From Paraburkholderia bryophila (GTDB lineage Bacteria > Pseudomonadota > Gammaproteobacteria > Burkholderiales > Burkholderiaceae): a DNA stretch of 64,000 nt. The position numbers and the translations under genes are program-made. How positions within the stretch are numbered: the first letter of the stretch is position 1; the number at the start of each line of letters is the position of its first letter. The stretch is taken from positions 372,001 to 436,000 of the forward strand of contig NZ_QLTK01000001.1 in NCBI RefSeq assembly GCF_003269035.1. The letters run 5' to 3'. This document shows positions 47,642-56,024 of this stretch, one piece after another. The notes under the pieces were generated by a model. That model did no database searches, had not been told where the DNA came from, and worked only from the letters and a program-made list of their open reading frames with translations.

Positions 47642-48582
47642 TGGCCGCCCTCGCCGGTTGGCTGGGCGTGCGAATCGTGGATGGCCGGAGTGGCCGGAGT
47701 CGCTTGTGTGGCTTGTGTGGCTTGTGTGGCTTGTGTGGCTTGTGTGGCTTGTGTGGCTTGTGTGGCTTGTGTGGCTTGTGTGGCTTGTGTGGCTTGTGCA
47801 CCTTGCGCGGCTGATGCGGCTTGCTCGGCTTGCGCAGCTTTTTCAGCCTTGTCGGCCATCCGCTCCGCCGTGGTTTGCGCGACCTTGTCGCGCACGTACT
47901 CCGGCGCGGCCTGGTCGGCCGGCACAGTACGGCCGGCGCGCAACGCGCGCAGCGCGGCGTGTGCAAGCGGCACCGCATGCGGCAGCGCGTCGCCGTCGAC
48001 CGTGCGCGCCGCGGCGACCGCTGGCAGCCGCGCGCCGAACGCGGCGGCGGCGTTGCCGGCCAACGTGAACGGAACCTCCGGCAACACGAGCCGCTCCGGC
48101 GCGTCGAGCGACGCCGCTTGCAGCGTGCGCCAGTCGCCCTGCGCCTCATCCCACTCGAAGTCGGCCCAATAGATTTCGTCCATGCGTGCGTCGAGCGCCG
48201 CCAGCACGCGCGTGGCCGACAGATCGCGCAAGCGCGCGCTTTCCGCGCAAGCCAGCAGCGTGCCGACCGGCACGACCGGCAGATTCAGGCCGAACGCGAG
48301 ACCTTGCGCGACGCCGGTTGCCGTCCGCAGTCCGGTGAACGAGCCGGGGCCGGAGCCGAATGCGATCGCGTCGCAGTCCGCGAGCGTCAGGCCGGCTTCG
48401 GCGAACAGTTCGCGAATGGCGGGAAGCAGGCGCGTGCTGGAGACTGCGCCGGTCTGCTCGTGGCGGACCCAGAGGCGCGGTTCGGCGTGCGTTTGCCCGG
48501 CGGCGACGCCAGCAACGGACAAAAGCGCTACCGAACAGAATTCGGTCGAGGTATCGAGAGCGAGGAGCACAGTTTGAGTCAT
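47638..48582 (-). CDS. tsaB: tRNA threonylcarbamoyladenosine biosynthesis protein TsaB, with an (ATQ)n repeat insert
   Basis: Part of the t6A37 tRNA modification machinery (TsaB-TsaC-TsaD-TsaE). The 314-aa protein begins MTQTVLLALDTSTEFCSVAL and contains GSGPGSFTGLRTATGVAQGLA, both hallmarks of TsaB. It is longer than E. coli TsaB (231) because of a C-terminal extension holding ten Ala-Thr-Gln units. The start at 48582 is family-based; the open frame upstream is not. tsaB-rimI-UDG-DUF1853 all overlap by 4-14 bp, so they are one translational unit. Confidence 0.92.
   Translation of the reverse strand: MTQTVLLALDTSTEFCSVALLSVAGVAAGQTHAEPRLWVRHEQTGAVSSTRLLPAIRELFAEAGLTLADCDAIAFGSGPGSFTGLRTATGVAQGLAFGLNLPVVPVGTLLACAESARLRDLSATRVLAALDARMDEIYWADFEWDEAQGDWRTLQAASLDAPERLVLPEVPFTLAGNAAAAFGARLPAVAAARTVDGDALPHAVPLAHAALRALRAGRTVPADQAAPEYVRDKVAQTTAERMADKAEKAAQAEQAASAAQGAQATQATQATQATQATQATQATQATQATQATQATPATPAIHDSHAQPTGEGGQ
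47702..47800 (-). repeat. 9-bp microsatellite (gcttgtgtg)x10 in tsaB
   Basis: Ten exact copies of the 9-nt unit gcttgtgtg (47702-47791) and a variant eleventh (gcttgtgca). On the coding strand they encode (Ala-Thr-Gln)10. The 9-bp unit keeps the frame, so copy-number change would alter the length of the TsaB tail but not switch the gene off. Confidence 0.96.
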
Positions 48583-48750
48583 GGACCGTATTGTAATCGG
48601 CGTCATCGGCGCGGCGCGCGCCAATCTGGTTCGGGTTAGCCCGCAAGCCGACGGCCGGCGTTTGGAATAAGCCCTCGGGCCGTCGACGGCGGGCAATTGT
48701 TATGATCGTCGGCCACCGCAACCCAATCCCGCCTACCGGGCAAAACGAAC

Positions 48751-49020
48751 ATGACCGACATCACCACCCAATTCGCACAGGCCCAGGAAGACGTCAAACA
48801 ACTGACGGAGCGTCCGGGTAACCTCACCCTGCTGCGCCTGTACGCGCTCTTCAAACAGGCGACCGAAGGCGATGTTCACGGCGACAAGCCGGGCTTCACC
48901 GACATCGTCGGCAAGTACAAGTACGACGCGTGGGGCGCGCTGAAAGGCACCACCCAGGACGCCGCCAAACAGCAATATGCGGAACTCGTCGAATCGTTGA
49001 AGAACGGCACGGCGGCCTGA
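48751..49020 (+). CDS. Acyl-CoA-binding protein
   Basis: An 89-aa soluble ACBP that binds medium- and long-chain acyl-CoA esters. It has the typical four-helix pattern and the conserved KYDAWGALKG motif (about 54-63), with the Tyr and Lys residues that contact the CoA phosphate. Length matches ACBP. Single gene, divergent from tsaB. A -10-like TATGAT lies at 48701-48706 but no good -35 was found. Bacterial ACBPs are less common than eukaryotic ones. Confidence 0.96.
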   Translation: MTDITTQFAQAQEDVKQLTERPGNLTLLRLYALFKQATEGDVHGDKPGFTDIVGKYKYDAWGALKGTTQDAAKQQYAELVESLKNGTAA

Positions 49021-49660
49021 CAGCGGTAGCGCAGCGGATCGGGGGCGTTTGCCGCCTGGGGATCAAGCCGTCGAGCGAGCGAACCGTCTGGCCGACTGTT
49101 CGGGTAGCCGCCTCGCGGCCGGACCGCTCGGCCGTCGCCGAACCACCCGCCCGCCCGTCCGCCCGCCAACTAGCGTGCCCTCCCGCTTCCCCGTCCGCGC
49201 CGCCTGCCCGATCCGCGCGCCACGGCCAAACACCAGGCGCCCCGCCCCGCGCCACTTAGCGCGCCCCGCGCAGCCAGAAAAAGCAATTTCTTCCACTAAG
49301 AAGTTTCTTAGCAGTGGCGCGGTGCAACAAAACCCTATAGAATGCTGCCTGCGCTTCACTGCTCTGCCCGGCTTTCCTCCAGCGGCCTTTGCGGCGCAGC
49401 GCCTCGTAGCGTTTAGCTCCAATCCAGTTTAGAACCTGTCCCCTCCTGCCTAGCCCCCTACGGGCGATCATGTCCCAGGCTGGCGGCACGCCGTGTTGGC
49501 ATGTCGCATCCGATACAGCTTCTAACGAAAAGCTCGCCTTCATTGTCGCGAGCTGCCCCCGTTTTTCGATTTGCTCGCTGCTTCTTTGCTCGCTGAATCC
49601 GACGACTTGGGTATGCCGATTGGCGCCGACGTTTTAATTCCCTGTGTACCAAGGATTCTC
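49021..49660. other. Long leader and control region before the DEAD-box helicase
   Basis: 640 bp without a credible gene. A -10-like TATAGA lies at 49336-49341 without a good -35, and a palindrome sits just upstream at 49296-49311. If transcription starts near 49350, the leader is about 310 nt. It contains a 7-bp stem AGCTCGC (49531-49537) and GCGAGCT (49548-49554), then a C-run and T-run (49562-49566), terminator-like but weak. Helicases of this group often have long, structured leaders. The first 240 bp are GC-rich and featureless. Confidence 0.6.
49296..49311. promoter_or_regulatory. Palindrome CTAAGAA-N2-TTCTTAG upstream of the helicase
   Basis: A perfect 7-bp inverted repeat with a 2-nt spacer, about 25 bp upstream of a possible -10 (TATAGA, 49336). 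Such symmetry fits a dimeric repressor or activator site, but the protein is unknown. Confidence 0.6.
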
Positions 49661-51328
49661 ATGACTTCGAGCAACACCTCCAGCCCGTTGAACGCCATCG
49701 CCGATCAAGCCCTCGGTCTCGCCGACGCACCCGCCCAAGCCGCAGCCGTTGCTGCCGCTCCGGAAGCCGTCGCCGCTGAAGCCGTGGCGCCGACCGGCCC
49801 GACGTTCGCGTCGCTCGGTCTCTCCGCGGATGTCGTCTCCGCGCTGACCGCCGCTGGTTACCAGAACCCCACGCCGGTTCAGCAACGCGCGATCCCCGCC
49901 GGTATCGCCGGCCGCGATCTGCTGGTCTCGAGCCCGACCGGTTCGGGCAAGACCGCCGCGTTCATGCTGCCCGCTATCGAACGTTTCTCGCAACTGCAAA
50001 AGGCGCAAGCCAGCCAGCCGCGTGAGCCGCGTCCGGCCGACGGCGCCCGCAACACGCGTCGTCCGCAACCGGTTGCCCGTCCGACCATGCTGGTCCTGAC
50101 GCCGACCCGCGAACTCGCGATGCAGGTCACCACTGCCGCCGCCACGTACGGCAAGCATCTGAAGCGCCTGCGCACCGTCAGCATTCTGGGCGGCGTCGCT
50201 TACGGCCAGCAACTGATGCTGCTGGCAAAGAACCCGGAAATCCTGGTTGCCACGCCGGGCCGTCTGATCGACCACCTGGAACGCGGCCGTATCGATCTGT
50301 CGCAACTGCAGATCCTCGTGCTCGACGAAGCCGACCGCATGCTCGACATGGGTTTCATCGAAGACATCGAAACGATCGTCGCGGCCACGCCGGCCACGCG
50401 TCAAACCATGCTGTTCTCGGCTACGCTCGACGGCAAGATCGGTTCGCTGACGGGCCGCCTGCTGAAGGATCCGGAGCGTATCGAGATCGTCCAACGCCTC
50501 GAACAACGCACCAACATCGCACAAACCGTTCACTACGTGGACGACCGCGATCACAAGGATCGCCTGCTCGACCATCTGCTGCGCGACGAAGGCCTCGACC
50601 AGGCTATCGTGTTCACGGCGACCAAGATGGACGCCGACCAGCTGGCAGGCCGTCTGGCCGACGCCGGTTTCGAATCGGCCGCGTTGCACGGCGATTTGCC
50701 GCAAGGCGCGCGTAACCGCACGATCAAGGCACTCCGCGAGCGTCGCGTTCGCGTGCTGGTCGCCACGGACGTCGCCGCCCGCGGTATCGACATTCCGGGC
50801 ATCACGCACGTGTTCAACTACGACCTGCCGAAGTTCGCCGAAGACTACGTGCACCGTATCGGCCGTACCGGCCGTGCTGGCCGCTCGGGCATCGCCGTGA
50901 GCCTCGTGCATCACGCTGAACAAGGTGCGCTGAAGCGCATCGAGCGCTTCGTGCGCACCCCGCTGCCGGTCAACGTCGTTGTCGGCTTCGAACCGCGCAA
51001 GTCGGCTCCGTCGGGTGGCGGCCGTCCTGGCTTCGGCGGCCGCGGCCGTCCGGGCGGTGGCAATGGTGGTGGCGCTGGCCGTCGCTTCGGTAGCGGCAGC
51101 GGCGCAGGCAAGCCGGCCGGTAACGGCGGCGGTTCGCGTGGCGGCTGGGCCGGCAAGTCGGCTGGCGGCGGTTCGCGTGACGGTGGCTTCGGTGGCGGTT
51201 CGCGCGAAGGTGGTTCGCGTGAAGGCGGCTTCGGCAGCGGTTCGCGTGAAGGCTACGGCGGCTCGCGCGACGGCGGCTACGGCGCACGCCGCAGCGACGG
51301 CCCGCGTACGGCGCGTCGCGGCAGCTAA
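49661..51328 (+). CDS. rhlE: DEAD-box RNA helicase, RhlE subfamily, with a Gly/Arg-rich tail
   Basis: An ATP-dependent RNA unwinding protein, likely for ribosome assembly or RNA decay. The 555-aa protein has a Q motif (PTPVQQRAIPAGIAG), I (SPTGSGKTA), Ia (PTREL), II (LDEADRML), III (SAT) and VI (HRIGRTGRAGRSG). From about residue 450 a Gly/Arg/Ser-rich tail (GGGRPGFGGRGRPGG and repeats of GGGSRDGGFGG) is typical of RNA-binding extensions. The start at 49661 has AAGGA 5 nt upstream. An Ala/Pro-rich N-terminal segment (about 10-50) precedes the core. The RhlE assignment is by motif; other subfamilies are possible. Confidence 0.93.
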   Translation: MTSSNTSSPLNAIADQALGLADAPAQAAAVAAAPEAVAAEAVAPTGPTFASLGLSADVVSALTAAGYQNPTPVQQRAIPAGIAGRDLLVSSPTGSGKTAAFMLPAIERFSQLQKAQASQPREPRPADGARNTRRPQPVARPTMLVLTPTRELAMQVTTAAATYGKHLKRLRTVSILGGVAYGQQLMLLAKNPEILVATPGRLIDHLERGRIDLSQLQILVLDEADRMLDMGFIEDIETIVAATPATRQTMLFSATLDGKIGSLTGRLLKDPERIEIVQRLEQRTNIAQTVHYVDDRDHKDRLLDHLLRDEGLDQAIVFTATKMDADQLAGRLADAGFESAALHGDLPQGARNRTIKALRERRVRVLVATDVAARGIDIPGITHVFNYDLPKFAEDYVHRIGRTGRAGRSGIAVSLVHHAEQGALKRIERFVRTPLPVNVVVGFEPRKSAPSGGGRPGFGGRGRPGGGNGGGAGRRFGSGSGAGKPAGNGGGSRGGWAGKSAGGGSRDGGFGGGSREGGSREGGFGSGSREGYGGSRDGGYGARRSDGPRTARRGS

Positions 51329-51462
51329 GGTTTCGCTCGTGCATCGGCACGGCGCGTCACACTGCTTCAGAGCAACAGCGCGCTTGTCGGACACAAGCAA
51401 TACCAGCAAGTCAGCTTGAAAAAAGACCCGAACGGCCTCCGCGCCGCTCGTCAGTCGGGAGA

Positions 51463-51490
51463 AACCGGTGCTTAGGCGCCGGTTTTTTTT
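51463..51490 (+). terminator. Intrinsic terminator of the helicase transcript
   Basis: Stem ACCGGTGC (51464-51471) and GCGCCGGT (51476-51483), with one G-T pair and loop TTAG, followed by a run of eight T (51483-51490). It lies 135 bp after the stop. Confidence 0.9.
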
Positions 51491-51596
51491 CGTCCGCGAT
51501 TTGGTCGACGCCAGAATTTCACGATGTGGAAAATTTTTTTGCGTCGTAAAAAATCGTGCTGCACGGCACAAGATACCCCATACCAAGATGGGAAAA

Positions 51597-51619
51597 AACG
51601 TTTCTTAATGCGAAACGTT
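51597..51619. promoter_or_regulatory. Inverted repeat AACGTTTC-N7-GAAACGTT upstream of aceA
   Basis: A perfect 8-bp inverted repeat with a 7-nt spacer, in an A/T-rich stretch about 185 bp before the aceA start. A second, shorter one (CCCAT-N6-ATGGG, 51577-51592) lies just upstream. The rest of the 475-bp gap (51329-51803) holds no gene. The symmetry suggests an operator for a dimeric regulator of the glyoxylate shunt; the regulator is not identified. Confidence 0.65.
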
Positions 51620-51803
51620 GATCGCAAGTAATTGATTTAAAACACAAATAAATACAAAGAAAACCCTCACGCCTGTCTATTGCGCCAGCACCGATTTGCC
51701 TAGACTCTTATACAAGACTTCACGAAACGAAACGCCAAACCGGCCAGACGCTTCGACGAAGACAGAGTCACCTTACCTATTACAGGCAAACAAGGAGCAC
51801 ACC

Positions 51804-53111
<1,308 letters not shown>

Positions 53112-53296
53112 GCGCGCAACACGCGCACGCAACACCGCGCACGCACCTCGCGGTCCGATCGCGAAAACGTGTAGCAGACGAGGCAGACAGACGGGAAACG
53201 GCGCCGCCAGAGCGCCGCCGTCACAGGGAGGAGCGCGTCATCGGGGCGCCGCGGTTCGCCGTGTCAGCCCCGGGGCCGAGGAATCTGGGAGAGAAG

Positions 53297-53365
53297 ATGC
53301 TCGCAGCGGCGGAAATAAAGCCAGTGCAATCCATTGCACGGCGGACAGTGGACGCGCCGGCCTGA
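53297..53365 (+). CDS. Possible small ORF (22 aa) downstream of aceA
   Basis: Begins MLAAAEIKPVQS and ends at 53365, inside the terminator hairpin. GGGAG lies 5 nt upstream of the ATG, a good ribosome binding site. No family is recognised. Short length and overlap with a terminator make it doubtful; it could instead be part of an untranslated RNA. Confidence 0.3.
   Translation: MLAAAEIKPVQSIARRTVDAPA
53324..53339. repeat. Palindrome GTGCAAT-N2-ATTGCAC
   Basis: A perfect 7-bp inverted repeat with a 2-nt spacer inside the small ORF, 13 bp before the terminator stem. In RNA it would be a stable short hairpin; in DNA it could be an operator. Confidence 0.7.
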
Positions 53366-53384
53366 TCGCCGGCGCGTTTTTTTT
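53352..53384 (+). terminator. Strong intrinsic terminator downstream of aceA
   Basis: A perfect 10-bp GC-rich stem, ACGCGCCGGC (53352-53361) and GCCGGCGCGT (53368-53377), with a 6-nt loop, then eight T. It ends the aceA transcript or a shorter RNA starting downstream of aceA. Confidence 0.95.
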
Positions 53385-53411
53385 CGGCGCCCCGCCCGGC
53401 GGAGCGCTTGT

Positions 53412-53846
53412 CTAGCGATACACGATCACCGGAATCTTCGTATGCGTGAGCACCCGCTGCGTTTCGCTGCCGATCAGCAAACTGCCCAGACCGCGCCGCC
53501 CATGCGAAGCCATGAAGATCACGTCGCAACCGCCGTGCTCGGCCGCTTCGATGATGCCGAGATACGGCGCGGGATGCACGCTGGTGCGGCTTACTACCGC
53601 GACGCCGACCCGCCGGCCGGCCAGTTCGACCTCGCGCAGATGCACCCGCGCCTCGCGTTCGCTGCGCTGCAGGAATTCGGAGGGCGGTTCGACCACCACG
53701 TCGGAGAACGGCGAGTACGGATATTGCGGCAGACACGCGTAAGCGGTGACTTGCGCGCCGACGGCCTGCGCGAGATCGATCGCGCCGTCGATCGCCTTGC
53801 GCGACAGGTCGGAACCATCGGTTGGAACCAGAATGTGCCTGAACAT
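53412..53846 (-). CDS. Universal stress protein (UspA family)
   Basis: A 144-aa single-domain USP. It starts MFRHILVPTDGSDLS (the Asp of the nucleotide-binding site) and has the C-terminal ATP-binding type motif GRRGLGSLLIGSETQRVL. The start at 53846 is preceded by GGAGGG; the longer open frame is out of family. USPs help survival under stress; the exact role is unknown. It is convergent with aceA across the strong terminator. Confidence 0.95.
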   Translation of the reverse strand: MFRHILVPTDGSDLSRKAIDGAIDLAQAVGAQVTAYACLPQYPYSPFSDVVVEPPSEFLQRSEREARVHLREVELAGRRVGVAVVSRTSVHPAPYLGIIEAAEHGGCDVIFMASHGRRGLGSLLIGSETQRVLTHTKIPVIVYR

Positions 53847-54044
53847 GATGCCCTCCGTCGCCGGCTCAGCGCAGCACGGCGTCAGCGTCCACGAGGCGCG
53901 GCCGGCAGGCCGCCTGAATCGATTGTAGAACGTGGAATCGAGGGTATGGATCCGGCGAGGGTCTGTCCGCATATCGGAAACCCGCTGCGGGCGGCTTTGC
54001 AACCGCCACTACGCGCGCGGGCGCGCGCGCAGCCGGCGCCGCGT

Positions 54045-54947
54045 TCAGCCCCAATACCCGGGATGGCCGTACGTATGCTTGAGAAAGTCGAGAAACAGCC
54101 GGACCCGCAGCGGCAAATGGCGGCGCTGCGGAAACACCGCGTGAATGCCGATCGGCGGCGCGGCGAATTCGTCGAGCACGCTGACCAGGCGCCCGGCGGC
54201 GATGTCCGTGCCGACTTCCCACCACGAGCGCCACGCGAGGCCGTAGCCCTCCAGGCACCACTCGTGCAGCACCGCGCCGTCCGAGCACTCCATCGTGCCG
54301 GACACCTTGATCGAGACGACCTTGTCGGCCTGCTGGAACACCCAGCCGCGCTGCTGATTGGCGCTTGCGCCGAGCGCGAGGCAATTGTGATGCGCGAGAT
54401 CGGCCAGCGTGTGCGGCGCGCCGCGCCGGCTCAGATACGACGGCGAGGCCACGCACACGCGGCGGTTCTCGCCGAGCTTGAGCGACACCAGCGACGAATC
54501 GGGCAACTCGCCGAGCCGTACCGCGCAGTCGAAACCTTCGTTGACCAGATCGACCAGCCGGTCGGACAGATCGAGCGTGATCGAGACGTCCGGATGCGCG
54601 ACGGTGAACGCCGGCACCAGCGGCGCGACGTGGCGGCGCCCGAAACCGGCCGGCGCCGACAGCCGCAAATGGCCGCTCGCCTTGACGCCGCCCGCCGACA
54701 CGCTGGCCTCGGCATTCTGCATGTCGTGAATGACGCGCTGACAGTCCTCGAGAAAGGCCGAGCCTTCGAAGGTCAGCGTGATCTTGCGTGTGGTACGCAC
54801 CAGCAACTTGACGCCCAGGCGCTCTTCGAGCGCATCGATCCGGCGACCGATGATGGCCGGCGCAACGCCCTCGGCGAGCGCCGCGGCGGACAGGCTGCCC
54901 TTGGCCGCAACGGTGACGAAAGTCTCGATCTGCTTGAAACGGTCCAT
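54045..54947 (-). CDS. LysR-family transcriptional regulator
   Basis: A 300-aa LTTR with an N-terminal winged helix-turn-helix (about 1-60: MDRFKQIETFVTVAAKGSLSAAA, then IGRRIDALEERLGVKLLVRTTRK) and a periplasmic-binding-protein-like effector domain. It belongs to the CrgA-like subset by character. It is divergent from the HAD dehalogenase-like gene, which is its probable target; a palindrome in the 149-bp spacer fits autoregulation. Confidence 0.95.
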   Translation of the reverse strand: MDRFKQIETFVTVAAKGSLSAAALAEGVAPAIIGRRIDALEERLGVKLLVRTTRKITLTFEGSAFLEDCQRVIHDMQNAEASVSAGGVKASGHLRLSAPAGFGRRHVAPLVPAFTVAHPDVSITLDLSDRLVDLVNEGFDCAVRLGELPDSSLVSLKLGENRRVCVASPSYLSRRGAPHTLADLAHHNCLALGASANQQRGWVFQQADKVVSIKVSGTMECSDGAVLHEWCLEGYGLAWRSWWEVGTDIAAGRLVSVLDEFAAPPIGIHAVFPQRRHLPLRVRLFLDFLKHTYGHPGYWG

Positions 54948-55011
54948 AGGCGCGAGGCCGCGGCGACGCGGGGAAGTGGTCGGTGCGCGTCAGATTAGGT
55001 GTATGAAAGTA

Positions 55012-55029
55012 AAAGATCAAGTGATCTTT
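55012..55029. promoter_or_regulatory. Palindrome AAAGATCA-N2-TGATCTTT between the LysR gene and the dehalogenase
   Basis: A perfect 8-bp inverted repeat with a 2-nt spacer. A -10-like TACAAT lies at 55060-55065 for the plus-strand gene, so the palindrome falls around -40 to -60 relative to the start, the usual LTTR-binding position. This is a likely LysR operator. Confidence 0.75.
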
Positions 55030-55096
55030 AGCCTCTTTTTTAGCACTGAGCATCACTAATACAATCCGTCCTGACCTCTGATAGGAGTGCACGGCA

Positions 55097-55942
55097 ATGT
55101 CGGCCACAACGACACTTTTCCCTAAAGCGGTGATTTTCGACGCGTACGGCACGCTGTTCGACGTGCATTCGGTGGTCGCTGCCGCGGAGCAGATGTTTCC
55201 CGGCCATGGCGATGCGCTCTCGCAGTTATGGCGGCAAAAACAGATCGAATACACGCAACTGCGCACGCTCGCCGATCCGGCTGGTGCGCCCGGCGCGCAC
55301 TATCGGCCGTTCTGGGACATCACGCTCGACGCGCTGCGTTTCGCCGCGAAAAAACGTCAGCTCACGCTGAGCCGCGCGGCCGAAAAACGTCTGATGGACG
55401 AATACGCGTGCCTCTCCGCCTTCCCCGATGCCGTGCCGGCGCTGCGCCTGCTGCGCGAGGCGGCGTCGTCCGCCACGCTCGCGTCGACCACATCGACCAC
55501 GGCAGAAGCCGAAGCCGCTGCGCAAGCGCGCTCTCCCCTGCGTCTCGCGATCCTCTCGAACGGCAACCCGCAAATGCTCGACATCGCCGTGAAGAGCGCC
55601 GGCATGACGGGCCTGTTCGATCACGTCTTATCCGTCGACGCCGTGCGCGCCTACAAACCCTCGCCCGCTGCTTATACGCTCGGCACGCAAGCGTTCGGCG
55701 CCGAGCCGCGCGAGCTCGTGTTCGTGTCGTCGAACGGCTGGGACGTGGCCGGCGCGGCATGGTTCGGATTCACCACTTTCTGGCTCAACCGGCAAAACGC
55801 ACCCGTCGAAGAACTGGGCGTCATGCCGCATGGGACGGGCGGAGGCATGCACGATCTGCTCGCTTTCCTGCAAACCCTCGCGTCGCCCGGCCGCAGCAGC
55901 GGCCCCGGCAGCGGCCGCACGCGCCACAGCCCTGGCGCATGA
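55097..55942 (+). CDS. Haloacid dehalogenase-like hydrolase, type II (2-haloacid dehalogenase family)
   Basis: A 281-aa HAD-superfamily protein. Motif I is KAVIFDAYGTLFD with nucleophile Asp15, then the LAILSNGNPQML motif II, Lys in AYKPSPAAY, and the SSNGWDVAGAAWFGF segment typical of (S)-2-haloacid dehalogenases. It is larger than usual (about 230) because of an Ala/Ser/Thr-rich insert (about 121-150) and a low-complexity C-terminus. Actual dehalogenation is not shown; other substrates are possible. Regulated by the divergent LysR gene (inference). Confidence 0.92.
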   Translation: MSATTTLFPKAVIFDAYGTLFDVHSVVAAAEQMFPGHGDALSQLWRQKQIEYTQLRTLADPAGAPGAHYRPFWDITLDALRFAAKKRQLTLSRAAEKRLMDEYACLSAFPDAVPALRLLREAASSATLASTTSTTAEAEAAAQARSPLRLAILSNGNPQMLDIAVKSAGMTGLFDHVLSVDAVRAYKPSPAAYTLGTQAFGAEPRELVFVSSNGWDVAGAAWFGFTTFWLNRQNAPVEELGVMPHGTGGGMHDLLAFLQTLASPGRSSGPGSGRTRHSPGA

Positions 55943-56024
55943 CGGCTTTTACCGGACCCCGCGACGCACCTCAATCGCAACTCAACATTTGCATCTTTGC
56001 AATCTGACCGACCAAGGAGAAACC

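Larger units (their letters stand above)
53112..53411. other. Region between aceA and the universal stress protein
   Basis: About 300 bp. It holds a possible 22-codon ORF (53297-53365), an internal palindrome and a strong terminator, listed separately. The upstream part (53112-53290) shows no gene or recognisable RNA. Confidence 0.6.

Noticed and set aside
47702..47800. Phase-variable on/off switch
   Set aside because: The unit is 9 bp, so gain or loss keeps the frame; only tail length can vary.
49634..51586. 650-codon open frame opposite the helicase
   Set aside because: Antisense of the GC-rich helicase gene; repeats mirror its Gly/Arg tail.
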